A DNA stretch of 64,000 nt from Ruegeria sp. R14_0 (GTDB lineage: Bacteria; Pseudomonadota; Alphaproteobacteria; Rhodobacterales; Rhodobacteraceae): contig NZ_JAGHRC010000004.1 in assembly GCF_017743975.1 (NCBI RefSeq), positions 62,001-126,000 on the forward strand, read 5' to 3'. Shown one piece after another: positions 1-9,709 of this stretch (position 1 is the first letter of the stretch; each line of letters starts with the position of its first letter). The position numbers and the translations under genes are program-made. The notes under the pieces are model-generated. The model made no database searches. It saw only the letters and a program-made list of their open reading frames with translations, and had not been told where the DNA came from.

Positions 1-257
1 CTGTTGAATTGCCCGAGGCAATTGTTGAGCTGGTCGCATCGGATTTGGGTACCAGCGTTTTGTCCAACTGGGCGCTGCAATCGGCGTTGAATGAGGGACG
101 CATAGTCGCCGCAGGTGTAACCAAAGATGGAATTTCGGTTCCCTGGCGGGCTGTTCTGCGCACGGAAGACGTCGAAGAGGACGACCCTATCCACCAGGTC
201 GCCAAATTGCTTGCCGAATGGTGTAACCTCCCCGGTAACGGGTTTCATGTTGTGTAA
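1..257 (+). CDS. LysR-type transcriptional regulator, C-terminal fragment
   Basis: Only the last 85 or so codons are present; the reading frame is open from base 3 and the gene begins before the window. The fragment looks like the end of a LysR effector-binding domain of MetR-like type: an invariant-style stretch LVASDLGTSVLSNWAL, followed by a GRIVAAGVT strand and a short amphipathic helix before the stop. The DNA-binding part is not visible, so the family rests on the effector domain alone. It lies upstream of, and on the same strand as, an amino-acid ABC importer 250 bp away, but no link between them is shown by the sequence. Confidence 0.6.
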   Translation, partial: VELPEAIVELVASDLGTSVLSNWALQSALNEGRIVAAGVTKDGISVPWRAVLRTEDVEEDDPIHQVAKLLAEWCNLPGNGFHVV

Positions 258-508
258 GGACACAGCCTGTGGCCGCGCAGTGTTGCGAAATATAGTGTCT
301 TCGCTGAGAATTGCGGGAGTTACCGCGCCAGTCATGTGAATTCCCAACCTTCATGAATTCCTTCGAACAAGGACGATCCTTGCGCCCAGTTAGGGGGCAA
401 ACGTCGCAATCTGAGTTTTCCTGACTTGTTCACTCATCCAGGTTGGCCTAGACAATTCTTCTTGCTCATAAGAACCTGTGGGCGATTGAAAAACAGGGAG
501 ACGATTGG
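258..508. other. Intergenic region upstream of the ABC importer
   Basis: 251 bases without a convincing gene; reading frames crossing it look like shadows. It must carry the 3' end signal of the LysR gene and the promoter of the importer operon, but no strong hairpin or clear -35/-10 pair was found. A GGGAG ribosome-binding site lies about 8 bases before the ATG at 509. Confidence 0.4.
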
Positions 509-1333
509 ATGAAACTGATTGCTGGCACGGCTCTGGCCTTGATGTTGTCGACAACTTCGGTGCTTGCGGCCGGTGATGGAACCTGCGCCAAGGGCAAGAC
601 CCTGAACGACGGCACTTTGACAATCGCCACGGGGAATCCGGCCTATTACCCATGGGTTATGAACGATGCACCAGAAAGCGGTGAAGGGTTCGAAGCCGCG
701 GTTGCATACGCTATCGCTGAGAAAATGGGTTTCAGCCAGGACAACGTGTCCTGGGTGCGCACAAGCTTTGATGAGGCGATTCAGCCCGGCGCGAAGAACT
801 TTGATTTCAACATGCAGCAATACTCGATCACTCCGGAACGTGAAGAGATGGTCGACTTCAGCTTGCCTTATTACACGTCTGCAATGGCTGTGCTGACCAC
901 ACAGAATGTGGTTGACGGAGGCGCGCAGGCGACGCTGGACAGTCTCAAGGGGCTGAAATGGGGCGGAGTGGCCACGACGACTGCGATCCCGATGTTGAAA
1001 GACATCATCCAACCAACGGATGAGCCGCTTTTGTACAACGACAACGCCGATGTGAACGCGGCCATCATGGCCGGTCAGATCGATGCGGCGATTTACGATC
1101 TGCCCACGGCTCTCTATCTGTCGGCGGTGGTTGTTGAAGGGGGCACGCTGTTAGGCCAGTTCCCACCAGAGCAATCGGATAGCCCGGATCAGTTCGGCCT
1201 GTTGATGGAACAGGGCAACCCGTTGAAAGAATGCGTTGACGCCGCCATCACTGAGCTGACCGAAAGCGGTGAGTTGGCCGCGATTGAAGCGCAGTGGCTG
1301 TCCGAAGCAACCGGCGTTCCGGTTATCGAGTAA
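509..1333 (+). CDS. Amino-acid ABC transporter, periplasmic binding protein
   Basis: 274 residues with a classic signal peptide (MKLIAGTALALMLSTTSVLAA, mature from about residue 22). The mature part is a family-3 solute-binding protein of the polar amino-acid type: a TIATGNPAYYPW first strand, a FDFNMQQYSITPEREE segment that lines the ligand cleft, and a hinge region near residue 165. It should deliver an amino acid or related small polar solute to the permease encoded immediately downstream (stop TAA at 1331-1333, next ATG at 1334). The exact ligand cannot be read from sequence. A good RBS (GGGAG) supports this start. Confidence 0.85.
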   Translation: MKLIAGTALALMLSTTSVLAAGDGTCAKGKTLNDGTLTIATGNPAYYPWVMNDAPESGEGFEAAVAYAIAEKMGFSQDNVSWVRTSFDEAIQPGAKNFDFNMQQYSITPEREEMVDFSLPYYTSAMAVLTTQNVVDGGAQATLDSLKGLKWGGVATTTAIPMLKDIIQPTDEPLLYNDNADVNAAIMAGQIDAAIYDLPTALYLSAVVVEGGTLLGQFPPEQSDSPDQFGLLMEQGNPLKECVDAAITELTESGELAAIEAQWLSEATGVPVIE

Positions 1334-2194
1334 ATGGACAAATCGTCGGTGCAAAACGGGCCCGTTGAACACGCGGCCTCGGCGCCTACGCGTCGTGAGC
1401 TGTACGAGGCCGGCGTTCGGCGACGTTCCAACCGCATCGCGCTGATCTCGACGGTCAGCGTGGTGTTGGCCCTGATCGTCCTCGTTCCGCTTGCCCCTGG
1501 GTGGGACGCCGTTCAGCGAGCGTTTTTCAACGGCAAGGTCTTTGTTGCGACCTTCCCTGGACTACTTGAGGCTTTTCTTCTGAACGTGATGATCTTTGCC
1601 TGGTCGGCTCCTTTGATCGCGATCGTGGGGCTGGCCATCGCACTGTGTCGCGACACCCGCGCACCGGCGTTGTTTCCGCTGCGGTTGTTTGGAATTGCCT
1701 ATACTGACGTTTTCCGCGGCCTTCCCGTGGTTTTGGTCATCTATATCATCGGTTTTGGTATCCCCGGATTGGGACTGCCGCGGCCATGGAACAGCCCATA
1801 CATCTGGGGCACTCTCGCGCTGGTTCTTGTGTATTCGGCCTATGTGGCCGAAGTGATCCGTTCGGGCATCGACTCGATCCACAAATCGCAAAGATCTGCC
1901 GCAGCTTCACTGGGGCTTAGTGACCGGGACACCATGCGTTATGTGGTTCTGCCGCAGGCCATTCGGAATGTCGTTCCGGCCAACATGAACCTGTTCATCG
2001 CCTTGCAAAAAGATGTGGCTCTTTTGTCCTTTATCGGCCCGGTCGAGGTGTTTCGTCAGGCCGGTGTCTACAAGTCTCTTTACGCCAATTTCACCCCATA
2101 TGTGGGGGCGGCTTTGATTTTCCTGATCCTGACCATTCCGGCGACACGATATGCGGATTACCTCATGAACAAACAGAACAAGGCGCGCACATGA
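1334..2194 (+). CDS. Amino-acid ABC transporter, permease
   Basis: 286 residues. After a charged N-terminal tail of about 35 residues there is one membrane helix (residues about 37-57), then a HisM/GlnP-type permease core with about five helices. The cytoplasmic EAA loop is visible near residues 190-210 ([21 protein letters not shown]), which docks on the ATPase. Only one permease gene is present, so the channel is probably a homodimer. The gene directly abuts the binding-protein stop and overlaps the ATPase start by four bases, so the three are one translationally coupled operon. Confidence 0.88.
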   Translation: MDKSSVQNGPVEHAASAPTRRELYEAGVRRRSNRIALISTVSVVLALIVLVPLAPGWDAVQRAFFNGKVFVATFPGLLEAFLLNVMIFAWSAPLIAIVGLAIALCRDTRAPALFPLRLFGIAYTDVFRGLPVVLVIYIIGFGIPGLGLPRPWNSPYIWGTLALVLVYSAYVAEVIRSGIDSIHKSQRSAAASLGLSDRDTMRYVVLPQAIRNVVPANMNLFIALQKDVALLSFIGPVEVFRQAGVYKSLYANFTPYVGAALIFLILTIPATRYADYLMNKQNKART

Positions 2195-2922
2195 CGGCAA
2201 AGCTTTCGCTGCGCGGCGTGCGCAAGCGGTTCGATGATCACGAGGTTTGCAAGGGCATCGACCTTGATGTGGCCGAGGGCGAGATGGTGTGCCTGATCGG
2301 GGCATCCGGTTCGGGTAAGTCCACGCTTTTGCGCTGCATGAACCTGCTTGAGCCGATCGATGACGGGACAATCTGGCTGGACGGTAAGGACATCTCTGAA
2401 CCCGGTCTGGACCCGCAGCCGGTGCGTCAGCAGATTGGCATCGTGTTCCAAAGCTACAATCTGTTTCCCCACATGACGGCGGTCGAGAATGTCATGCTTG
2501 CCCCCCGCCGGGTACGAGGTCTGAGCAGAGACGATCTGAGGCCGAGGGTCACGGAATTGTTCACACGCTTTGGCCTTGGCGAGCGGATGGAGCACTACCC
2601 CGATCAGCTGTCAGGCGGCCAGCAGCAGCGGGTGGCAATTATCCGAGCGCTGGCGATGGAGCCTCAGATCATGCTGTTCGACGAAATCACCAGCGCGCTG
2701 GATCCCGAATTGGTAGGCGAGGTGCTGGATGTGCTGCGCGACCTGCGTCAACAGGGCATGACCATGGTCCTGGCAACGCACGAGATGGGCTTTGCCCGAG
2801 AGCTGGCGGACAAGGTTTGCTTCCTGGATGCTGGCCGTATTCTGGAACAAGGCCCGCCCGAGGTTCTTTTTGCAGAACCCCGCGAGGCGCGCACCAAGGC
2901 CTTCCTGTCTCGTGTGCTCTGA
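2191..2922 (+). CDS. Amino-acid ABC transporter, ATP-binding protein
   Basis: 243 residues, the standard length for GlnQ/HisP-type ATPases. Walker A is GASGSGKST near residue 37, the Q-loop is in [12 protein letters not shown], the signature is [11 protein letters not shown], and Walker B is [14 protein letters not shown], followed by the switch histidine in LATHEMGFA. The aspartate-glutamate of Walker B is intact although the usual DEPTSALD reads DEITSALD. The start overlaps the permease stop (ATGA). It powers uptake by the two upstream proteins. Confidence 0.92.
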   Translation: MTAKLSLRGVRKRFDDHEVCKGIDLDVAEGEMVCLIGASGSGKSTLLRCMNLLEPIDDGTIWLDGKDISEPGLDPQPVRQQIGIVFQSYNLFPHMTAVENVMLAPRRVRGLSRDDLRPRVTELFTRFGLGERMEHYPDQLSGGQQQRVAIIRALAMEPQIMLFDEITSALDPELVGEVLDVLRDLRQQGMTMVLATHEMGFARELADKVCFLDAGRILEQGPPEVLFAEPREARTKAFLSRVL

Positions 2923-2938
2923 CCGCCTGGTACGGCGG
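2923..2938 (+). terminator. Weak hairpin after the importer operon
   Basis: A CCGCC/GGCGG stem with a six-base loop directly follows the ATPase stop codon. No T-run follows, so termination by this element is uncertain. Confidence 0.25.
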
Positions 2939-3092
2939 GGGCTCGATTTCGATAAAGCCCTGACGTAGCGGGAAGTCGCAGACCTAGGATCAGGATGGGA
3001 TACTCTGCCGCAGGGCGCGCTGTCGCAGGGTATCTTCAACCGGTGATTTCCAAGTCTATCTGTCCTTCAAACACAAGGAATACAGGTGTGAG

Positions 3093-4478
3093 ATGGACGC
3101 GTTTATGCTGTCTCGAATTCAATTCGGGGCGAATATTTCCTTTCATATTCTCTTCCCCACGATCACCATCGCGCTGGGGTGGGTGCTGCTGTTTTTCAAG
3201 CTGCGCTTCAACGCGACAAAAGACCATAAGTGGATGGGCGCCTATCGCTTTTGGGTCAAGGTCTTTGCCCTGTCCTTTGCCATGGGCGTTGTGTCGGGGA
3301 TTACCATGTCCTTCCAGTTCGGCACCAACTGGCCCGGATTCATGGAGGCCGTGGGCAACATTGCCGGACCGCTGCTGGCCTACGAGATTTTGACTGCGTT
3401 TTTCCTTGAGGCGGTGTTCCTGGGTATCATGCTGTTCGGGTTTTCCAGGGTACCCAACTGGTTGCACACGACGGCAACCTTTTTGGTCGCTTTCGGGACC
3501 ACGATGTCTGCGTTTTGGATTCTGGTACTTAACAGCTGGATGCACACGCCCGCAGGGTTCGAAATGCGGGATGGAGTGGCCTTTGCCACTGATTGGTGGG
3601 CAATCATTTTCAACCCGTCTATGCCATATCGCCTGACGCATATGCTGCTGGCCAGCGGCCTGACGGTGGCCTTCCTGATCCTTGGTTTCTCGGCCTTCCG
3701 CTGGCTGATTGGGGATCGTCGCCCGGATGTGCGGGCGACCTTCAGAACGGCGGCCTGGATGGGTGCTTTGCTGATCCCGGCGCAGATTTACATGGGCGAT
3801 CTGCACGGCCTGAACACGCTGGAGCATCAGCCCCAGAAAGTGGCCGCGATGGAAGGCAACTGGGATACCAAATCCAATGTTCCGCTGCTTCTTTTTGCCA
3901 TTCCGGACGAAGAGGCCCGAGAAAACCTGTACGAGGTCAGCGTGCCCAACCTCGCGTCGATCATTCTGACTCACAAGGCCGATGGGGTTGTGCAGGGTCT
4001 GAATGACTTTGTGGCCGAGGATGGCACCGCTCTGCACCCGCCGGTCCTACCCGTCTTTTGGTCGTTCCGTATCATGGTTGGCACAGGTGTCGCCATGTTG
4101 CTGCTGAGTTGGTCCGCGTTGTGGTTCATGCGGCGCGGTCGGGGGCCGGGTGGCGTGCCAAAGGTGATGAAAATCATCCTTGTGCCTATGGCTTTTTCGG
4201 GTTGGGTGGCGACGCTGGCCGGTTGGTACACGACAGAGATCGGACGCCAGCCCTGGCTTGTGCAGGGTGTGTTAACCACCGAGCAAGCGGTTGCTGATGT
4301 ACCAGCGCCGATGGTGGCAACCAGTCTGACGGCCTATCTGCTGGTCTACGTCTTTCTGCTGACGGCTTACATCGGAGTGCTGTTCTATCTGGCGCGAAAG
4401 GCAGCCGATACGGACAATTCTGACGACCGTAAACCAACGCCCGCGCCGAAAGGCGCAAAGGCAATTCCGGCGGAGTAG
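3093..4478 (+). CDS. cydA: Cytochrome bd-type quinol oxidase subunit I
   Basis: 461 residues, shorter than E. coli CydA (522), as in the cyanide-insensitive (CIO-type) branch with a short Q-loop. Haem ligands and conserved sites are visible: the N-terminal FGANISFHILFP histidine, the glutamates in YEILTAFFLEA, the histidine in LTHMLLAS, and GRQPW of the quinol-site loop. Multiple hydrophobic helices span the protein. It oxidises quinol and reduces O2 in the inner membrane with subunit II, encoded 2 bp downstream. No cydDC assembly genes and no CydX-like small ORF were seen nearby. It could equally be named cioA. Confidence 0.93.
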   Translation: MDAFMLSRIQFGANISFHILFPTITIALGWVLLFFKLRFNATKDHKWMGAYRFWVKVFALSFAMGVVSGITMSFQFGTNWPGFMEAVGNIAGPLLAYEILTAFFLEAVFLGIMLFGFSRVPNWLHTTATFLVAFGTTMSAFWILVLNSWMHTPAGFEMRDGVAFATDWWAIIFNPSMPYRLTHMLLASGLTVAFLILGFSAFRWLIGDRRPDVRATFRTAAWMGALLIPAQIYMGDLHGLNTLEHQPQKVAAMEGNWDTKSNVPLLLFAIPDEEARENLYEVSVPNLASIILTHKADGVVQGLNDFVAEDGTALHPPVLPVFWSFRIMVGTGVAMLLLSWSALWFMRRGRGPGGVPKVMKIILVPMAFSGWVATLAGWYTTEIGRQPWLVQGVLTTEQAVADVPAPMVATSLTAYLLVYVFLLTAYIGVLFYLARKAADTDNSDDRKPTPAPKGAKAIPAE

Positions 4479-4480
4479 AC

Positions 4481-5494
4481 ATGATGGAATTATTTGGAAA
4501 CCCTGCTCATTGGCTGCCGCTGACCTTTGCGATGCTGATGGGGTTGTCGATCCTGGTTTATGTTGTTCTGGATGGGTTCGATCTGGGCGTCGGCGTTCTG
4601 TTTCCCTTCGCGGATGATGCTGAGAAAGACCGGATGGTTGCTTCCATCGGGCCGTTTTGGGATGCGAATGAAACCTGGCTGGTCTTGGCTATCGGAATTC
4701 TACTGGTGGCTTTTCCAACGGCCCATGGGGTGATCCTGACCGCGCTGTATCTGCCGGTTGCGATCATGCTGATCGGCCTGATCCTGCGCGGTGTGGCGTT
4801 CGAATTCCGCGTCAAGGCGCCAGCGCACCACAAACACCTGTGGGACAAAGCCTTTTTTGCCGGATCGCTGATGACGGCGCTGGCGCAGGGTTTCATGCTG
4901 GGCAAGTACATCATGGGGTTAGACGGTGGGTTTGGAACATGGATCTTTGCCATGATTACGGCTGTGTTTCTGGCCGTTGGTTATTCTTTCATTGGTGCCT
5001 GCTGGATCATCCTGAAGACAGACAGCGTATTGCAGACAAAGGCCGTAAACTGGGCAAAAGGAGGGATCTGGGGCCTGATCATTGGCTTGATCGCCGTGTC
5101 GCTGGCCACGCCATGGGTTAGTCCGCGGATCTTTGACAAGTGGTTCACATTCCCCGAGTTTTTCCTATTGCTGCCTTTGCCCTTGATGTCGAGTGTCCTG
5201 ATAGCACTGCTCTGGTATGCTCTGCGCCATCTGCCCACGCGGAATGACAGTTGGGCCTGGTTTCCATTCGCGGCCTCGGTCGTATTGTTTATGCTGGCGT
5301 TCTTCGGAATGGCCTACAGTTTCTATCCGTACGTAGTCCCCGATCAACTGACGATCTACGAGGCGGCCAGTGCGCCTGAAAGTCTGTTTATCATTCTGAT
5401 TGGCTCGGTTTTTGTCCTGCCGATGATCGCGGGATACACGGTTTTGTCCTATACAATCTTCCGGGGGAAGGCGACGGAACTACGCTACGACTGA
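4481..5494 (+). CDS. cydB: Cytochrome bd-type quinol oxidase subunit II
   Basis: 337 residues with eight or nine predicted membrane helices. The family signature LDGFDLGVGVLFPF near residue 30 and GPFWDANETWLVLA near residue 60 are diagnostic of CydB. It starts two bases after cydA stops, so the pair is co-transcribed and makes the heterodimeric oxidase. Length is in the normal range (about 335-380). A strong hairpin downstream closes the operon. Confidence 0.93.
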   Translation: MMELFGNPAHWLPLTFAMLMGLSILVYVVLDGFDLGVGVLFPFADDAEKDRMVASIGPFWDANETWLVLAIGILLVAFPTAHGVILTALYLPVAIMLIGLILRGVAFEFRVKAPAHHKHLWDKAFFAGSLMTALAQGFMLGKYIMGLDGGFGTWIFAMITAVFLAVGYSFIGACWIILKTDSVLQTKAVNWAKGGIWGLIIGLIAVSLATPWVSPRIFDKWFTFPEFFLLLPLPLMSSVLIALLWYALRHLPTRNDSWAWFPFAASVVLFMLAFFGMAYSFYPYVVPDQLTIYEAASAPESLFIILIGSVFVLPMIAGYTVLSYTIFRGKATELRYD

Positions 5495-5569
5495 ACTGGG
5501 TTTTGCCGCCCGGAAAGGCTGCGATCCCGCCGGAGTCTTCGGCGGATGGATGAGCGTTTAAACGAATTG

Positions 5570-5600
5570 CGGGTGCCATGTCGGTCAAGCATGGCACCCG
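5570..5600. terminator. Bidirectional terminator between cydB and dabA
   Basis: A perfect 11-bp inverted repeat (CGGGTGCCATG / CATGGCACCCG) with a nine-base loop sits between two convergent genes, 76 bases after the cydB stop and 27 bases before the dabA stop codon. A short T-rich stretch (CCTTTG) follows on the plus strand. It probably serves both directions. Confidence 0.65.
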
Positions 5601-5626
5601 CCTTTGATGTGAAATCGGTGCAGAAC

Positions 5627-8035
5627 TTATTCCGCAGCGATGGCCTGCGCGTCATCGGACTGGCCTTTGAACCGGGTCCATGTCAGATCACCGCTGTAAC
5701 GCCAGGCCAGCTTGCCCTCATCGTCCATTGCGATCAGGTGCAGCCAGCCGTTGTCGAACAGCTCACGGACACCGGGGTGCCGGGACAGGGTGTCGGACAT
5801 GGCCTCGCGTGGGGCTTCGATGATCACGGACAACCGCAGCGGATCGTGCTGGAACGCGCTGCCGTCGTGAACGGATTGCCAGGGCAGACCCGCGCGGGGC
5901 GCGCCATTGTTGCCCTCCAGCACACCGACGCCCCCGACCACGTTGTGCAACAGCTTGTTGCCGCCGCCGAACAGGTTCGGCGCAACGGTCGAGCCGTAGT
6001 ACTGCAGGCTGATCCAGCTGGCGACAACGACCGGAGCGGTCATGATCAATTCGAGAACGCCGAATTCACTATCGCGCCGCCAGTCGTAGTTGTGCAGGAA
6101 AGTCTGCCCGGACAGGTCTGATCCATCCGTACGACCGCGCGGAGCGGCAACAAAGGCGCGGCAGCCAGCCAGACCCCATTCGGGACGTGTCTCGGCCCAG
6201 TCGCGTGCCCGGCGCAGCACGTTTGTCGCATCTGACGCGCGCGGTAAACGCTGCATCCGTTCGGCGCGCGCAAGGCTGCCCGCCGCGTCCAGATGTTTGC
6301 GCAACTGAGCAACGCCCGGGGTCGACATGCCCATTGGCAAGTCTTGGTCGTACAGCGTGACCTCATCCGTGGTCGTATGGTGAAGCGCAGGCAGGAATAT
6401 CGTATCCGACGGGATATCGATGCCTGCATCACGCAAGCCGTTCTGAACCTCACGATCATTCAACAGACCGGCCAGAAGGCGCGCGTTCACGTCGCCTGCA
6501 TAGCCGCCGCACGCCCCGCATTGCAGCGCGCTTTCATGCGGGTTGTTGGTAACATGCGCTCCGTGGCCAGTCAGCATTACGATCTTGGCGAAATTGTCGG
6601 TCAACGACATCGCCGATAACACTGATTTCGCCATGTCCACGCGTGCCTCAAGGTCGATTGCCGGATCCATTTTGGGGGCGGGATCCGCCTTGCAGCTGTG
6701 GCTTAGACCCAACGAGTCCTTGACCAGTTTGCCCGCATAAAGCGGCCCGGTCGCCTCGACAAAGGCAAAGGACGACACAGCGGCAAGCTTGAATCGGCCC
6801 CATGCGCGTTTGGCCCGTGCTGTGTACCGACGATCCAGATCGGCCTTTTCGGGTTCGTCGGCGTGCGAGGTCACGCCGGCCTGCAACAGCACAGGCCCCC
6901 GCATTTCGGTTACGTCAGAACCCGCAGCTTTGTGCGCGCTGGCCAGACCGAAGAAACCGGCAAAGCCAATGGTTTCGATATTCGCATCCTGCGCTTCCAA
7001 CGCCCGGCGGAACACTTCGGACCGGACGTCAATACAGAACGCCGCCTGTACATCCGCGCGCCCTTGCACCGTCCTTGGTTTGCCCTGACCCAGTTTTTCA
7101 GCCAGAACCCGCTGTTGTGCCCGTTCGCCTGCATCCTGAAGGATCGCATCGATCACAAAGTCCTTGGACGGGGTCACGGGTGCCCTGTGCGCCTCGACAA
7201 CGTCGGCCCACCGCGCTGCGATCTGATCTTCGTACAGGTCGAACAAGGCCTCGTCGAAGACCATCCGCACGGCCAAAAGTTCCGTTACAGTACTGTCTTC
7301 TGCGCCGTTCAGTTCTGCCTGCCAAAGGTGGTAGCGCCCGTATTGCGCCCATCCGCCCAGCGTCATCAGCCAGCGGTGAAAGGCGGTAGAGGCCGCATCG
7401 GTGTCAACGGCCAACCGTTCCGAAGCGCGACCAATGGCGCGCCAGTGCGACCGGTTGGTCTCGGCGACGAAGGCGCAGAACCCTTTCAGGCCTTGAATCT
7501 CGGGTGTCAGATCGCGCGAGGCAAAGTCGCGCCAGGATTGGAACGCGCCGCCTGCTTTGGCTTGTTGCCACAACGCCTGACCCTGATCGAAATGACCAGC
7601 GGCCCAAACGCCGATCCGATCATCAATCAGACCGGGCCAGTCGATTCCGGATACATCTGCGGCTAGTTCTGCGACTGTCGGCAGGGCTTGAGGCTCTGAC
7701 GTTTCGCTGTCCAGCGCGTTTTCTATGTCTTGCAATGTCGGCAAGGCGAAGGGTTCGTTCGATGCTGACAAGGCATCCATCAGGTCCGCTTCGATGATCT
7801 CGCCTGTGTTGATCCGGGCGGCCCAATGCGCGCGTGTCGGTGTGATCCGTTCGCCCCCGACGCGCGCCAGGCGGGCTGCAGTCACAGCAAGAGGTTCGCT
7901 GGTCTGGCCCAGAAACGGGTTCACAGCGACGCTTGCCGACAGTGGGAACAGCGGTGGAACAGCCTTGGCTGCGAGGTTGGCTTCGGTGACAAGTTCCAGC
8001 AGCGGAGCGGGGTAAGTTTCAAGTTTTGCAAACAT
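5627..8035 (-). CDS. dabA: DabA, inorganic-carbon accumulation subunit (DUF2309/UPF0753)
   Basis: 802 residues. The start at 8035 is chosen because a GAGGAAAA RBS precedes it and the encoded MFAKLE is a natural N-terminus; a longer frame to 8107 would overlap dabB. Zinc-site residues of the beta-carbonic-anhydrase-like core are in place: Cys334 and Asp336 (FCIDVRSE), His491 (TGHGAH) and Cys506 (LQCGACGG), with the same C-x-D and 15-residue H-to-C spacing known in DabA. The gene lies 13 bp after dabB. Family knowledge: DabA with DabB converts CO2 to bicarbonate vectorially, coupled to a cation gradient. Confidence 0.92.
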   Translation of the reverse strand: MFAKLETYPAPLLELVTEANLAAKAVPPLFPLSASVAVNPFLGQTSEPLAVTAARLARVGGERITPTRAHWAARINTGEIIEADLMDALSASNEPFALPTLQDIENALDSETSEPQALPTVAELAADVSGIDWPGLIDDRIGVWAAGHFDQGQALWQQAKAGGAFQSWRDFASRDLTPEIQGLKGFCAFVAETNRSHWRAIGRASERLAVDTDAASTAFHRWLMTLGGWAQYGRYHLWQAELNGAEDSTVTELLAVRMVFDEALFDLYEDQIAARWADVVEAHRAPVTPSKDFVIDAILQDAGERAQQRVLAEKLGQGKPRTVQGRADVQAAFCIDVRSEVFRRALEAQDANIETIGFAGFFGLASAHKAAGSDVTEMRGPVLLQAGVTSHADEPEKADLDRRYTARAKRAWGRFKLAAVSSFAFVEATGPLYAGKLVKDSLGLSHSCKADPAPKMDPAIDLEARVDMAKSVLSAMSLTDNFAKIVMLTGHGAHVTNNPHESALQCGACGGYAGDVNARLLAGLLNDREVQNGLRDAGIDIPSDTIFLPALHHTTTDEVTLYDQDLPMGMSTPGVAQLRKHLDAAGSLARAERMQRLPRASDATNVLRRARDWAETRPEWGLAGCRAFVAAPRGRTDGSDLSGQTFLHNYDWRRDSEFGVLELIMTAPVVVASWISLQYYGSTVAPNLFGGGNKLLHNVVGGVGVLEGNNGAPRAGLPWQSVHDGSAFQHDPLRLSVIIEAPREAMSDTLSRHPGVRELFDNGWLHLIAMDDEGKLAWRYSGDLTWTRFKGQSDDAQAIAAE

Positions 8036-8048
8036 CTGTGTTTTCCTC

Positions 8049-9599
8049 TCAGGCTGCGGACCGCTTGGACCAACCGTCCAGAAGCTTGTCGAAGATGGCA
8101 TTGGCATAAAGGCCGTTTGTCAGGTGGACGCGCAGGCCTGCGGCGGCCGGATGCGAGGCCCAGAGCGGGAAGGTCGATTGGGCCACGGCAACACAGCCAA
8201 AGCTGATCAGCGCGAGGACGATCAAGGCCCATTCCAGCGGTCCGGGGCTTGGCGTTGCCGGAAGTGTGCCCGCGGTCAGATGCTGCGCGATCACTTGCAG
8301 TGCGAAATAGCTGACTGAGGTTACCAGCGCGTAGATCACTGTACGCTGCATCAACTCACGCGGGGCCGAGTCTGCAAAGCCTTGGGCCAGCAGGTAGGCC
8401 ACGCCGAAAATCAGGATGACACCCAAGGCAATCGCCTGAACCGATTTACCGTCGAAGCCGACCAAGGTGCCGACGATCCCGTAAATCACAATCGAAGTGA
8501 CAAAGGCCTGCAGAACGTTCCGGGCGCTTGGAACGGCGATTGGACCGGGCCGGCGGATCGCAGCGACGTTGCGCACAGCTTCACCGGCGCTGAGGAAGGC
8601 ATGCGCCTTATACAGCGAGTGGGCCACGATGTGCAGCAGGGCAAGCGGGAACAAGGCCAAGCCACACTGCATGACCATGAAACCCATCTGCGCGATGGTT
8701 GACCAGGCCAGAGAGGTCTTCACCGCAGGTTGGGTCAGCATGACAAGACCCCCAAACAGAGCGGTAAATCCACCCAGCATCACCAGCAGCGCCATAACAC
8801 CCGGAGCCAGCAGCATCACATCTGCGAACCGGATCAACAGGAACCCGCCCGCATTGATTACACCCGCATGCAGCAGGGCCGATACTGGGGTAGGGGCCTC
8901 CATCACTTCTGTCAGCCAGCCGTGCAGTGGGAACTGTGCCGATGCAAGAACGGCCGAGATGGCGATCAGCAGGGCCGCACCCATTGTCAGCCATGTTGGT
9001 TCGGCCGTATTCAGGATCGTTTTGATGTCGGTTGTACCCGTGGATGCGATCAACAGGACGATGGCTGCGGCCAGGGAACCTTCGCTCATCCGGGCGACAA
9101 GAGCTTTCTTACGCGCTGCACGCCGGGCTGTCGCGCGTTCGGGATAGAATAGAAGCAGTCTGTTCAGTGACAGGCTGGTCAGAGTCCACGCCAGGAACAG
9201 CTGAGCAAGGTTGCCGGACATCACCAGCAGCAAGACCGCCGCGAGGGTCGCGGACATCCAACCGGTAAAAGCGCTCTGGCGGTCTTCTCCGTCCATGTAG
9301 GTTTTTGAATAGCGCAGGACGACCCAGCCAATAAAGCTGACCAGAACCAGCATGATCGCGCTGACAGCATCCAGTCGCACGGACAGGCCCACTCCGAACA
9401 CCCCGACCAGCGCCGACGTGCCCGATCCGTTAACGACAACCAATGCAGCCGCCAGAGCTGAGACTGCAAAAGCCGCAAACGCAGCTGCCTCGGTGATTGC
9501 GGGGATGTTGCCGGGGTATTTTCCGAGGTTCCGCGTCGCCAGATACGCCGCAGCGATCAGGATCAGCGGGCCCAGAAGCGGTAGAAAGAGATAAGCCAT
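8049..9599 (-). CDS. dabB: DabB, membrane cation-channel subunit (NuoL/MrpA-like)
   Basis: 516 residues, almost entirely hydrophobic, with about 13-14 helices and a proton-antiporter (NuoL/Mrp) core: WLTEVMEAPTPVSALLHAG near residues 225-243 carries the typical TPVSALLHA motif with the conserved histidine, and an MEAPTP glutamate. It starts opposite a LysR gene and runs directly into dabA, so the pair is one operon. It is known as NDH-5-like in older annotation; the partner DabA makes the DAB assignment firm. Confidence 0.9.
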   Translation of the reverse strand: MAYLFLPLLGPLILIAAAYLATRNLGKYPGNIPAITEAAAFAAFAVSALAAALVVVNGSGTSALVGVFGVGLSVRLDAVSAIMLVLVSFIGWVVLRYSKTYMDGEDRQSAFTGWMSATLAAVLLLVMSGNLAQLFLAWTLTSLSLNRLLLFYPERATARRAARKKALVARMSEGSLAAAIVLLIASTGTTDIKTILNTAEPTWLTMGAALLIAISAVLASAQFPLHGWLTEVMEAPTPVSALLHAGVINAGGFLLIRFADVMLLAPGVMALLVMLGGFTALFGGLVMLTQPAVKTSLAWSTIAQMGFMVMQCGLALFPLALLHIVAHSLYKAHAFLSAGEAVRNVAAIRRPGPIAVPSARNVLQAFVTSIVIYGIVGTLVGFDGKSVQAIALGVILIFGVAYLLAQGFADSAPRELMQRTVIYALVTSVSYFALQVIAQHLTAGTLPATPSPGPLEWALIVLALISFGCVAVAQSTFPLWASHPAAAGLRVHLTNGLYANAIFDKLLDGWSKRSAA

Positions 9600-9709
9600 A
9601 TTCAGGTTCCTTGCGTGTCTTGGGCCAAAGCCTTTGGACGCAGATAGGGCAGAAGGCCTGCCAATAAAAATTCATTGTTTGTGGCTTATAGTTCTACTAA
9701 ATAGAATGA
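9600..9709. promoter_or_regulatory. Divergent dabB / LysR control region with nested palindromes
   Basis: The 110-bp gap holds three inverted repeats: CCAAAG-C-CTTTGG at 9625-9637, TTCTA-CTAAA-TAGAA at 9692-9706, and an outer pair ATTCATT (from 9670) with AATGAAT (9705-9711). The last two abut or overlap the start codon of the LysR gene, a usual place for autoregulation by LysR proteins. The dab promoter must lie in the same gap. No Shine-Dalgarno sequence precedes the LysR ATG. Confidence 0.5.

Noticed and set aside
5627-8107. Longer start for dabA at 8107.
   Set aside because: The extra 24 residues lie inside the end of dabB and the sequence there is low-quality, while ATG 8035 has a strong RBS and a natural N-terminus.
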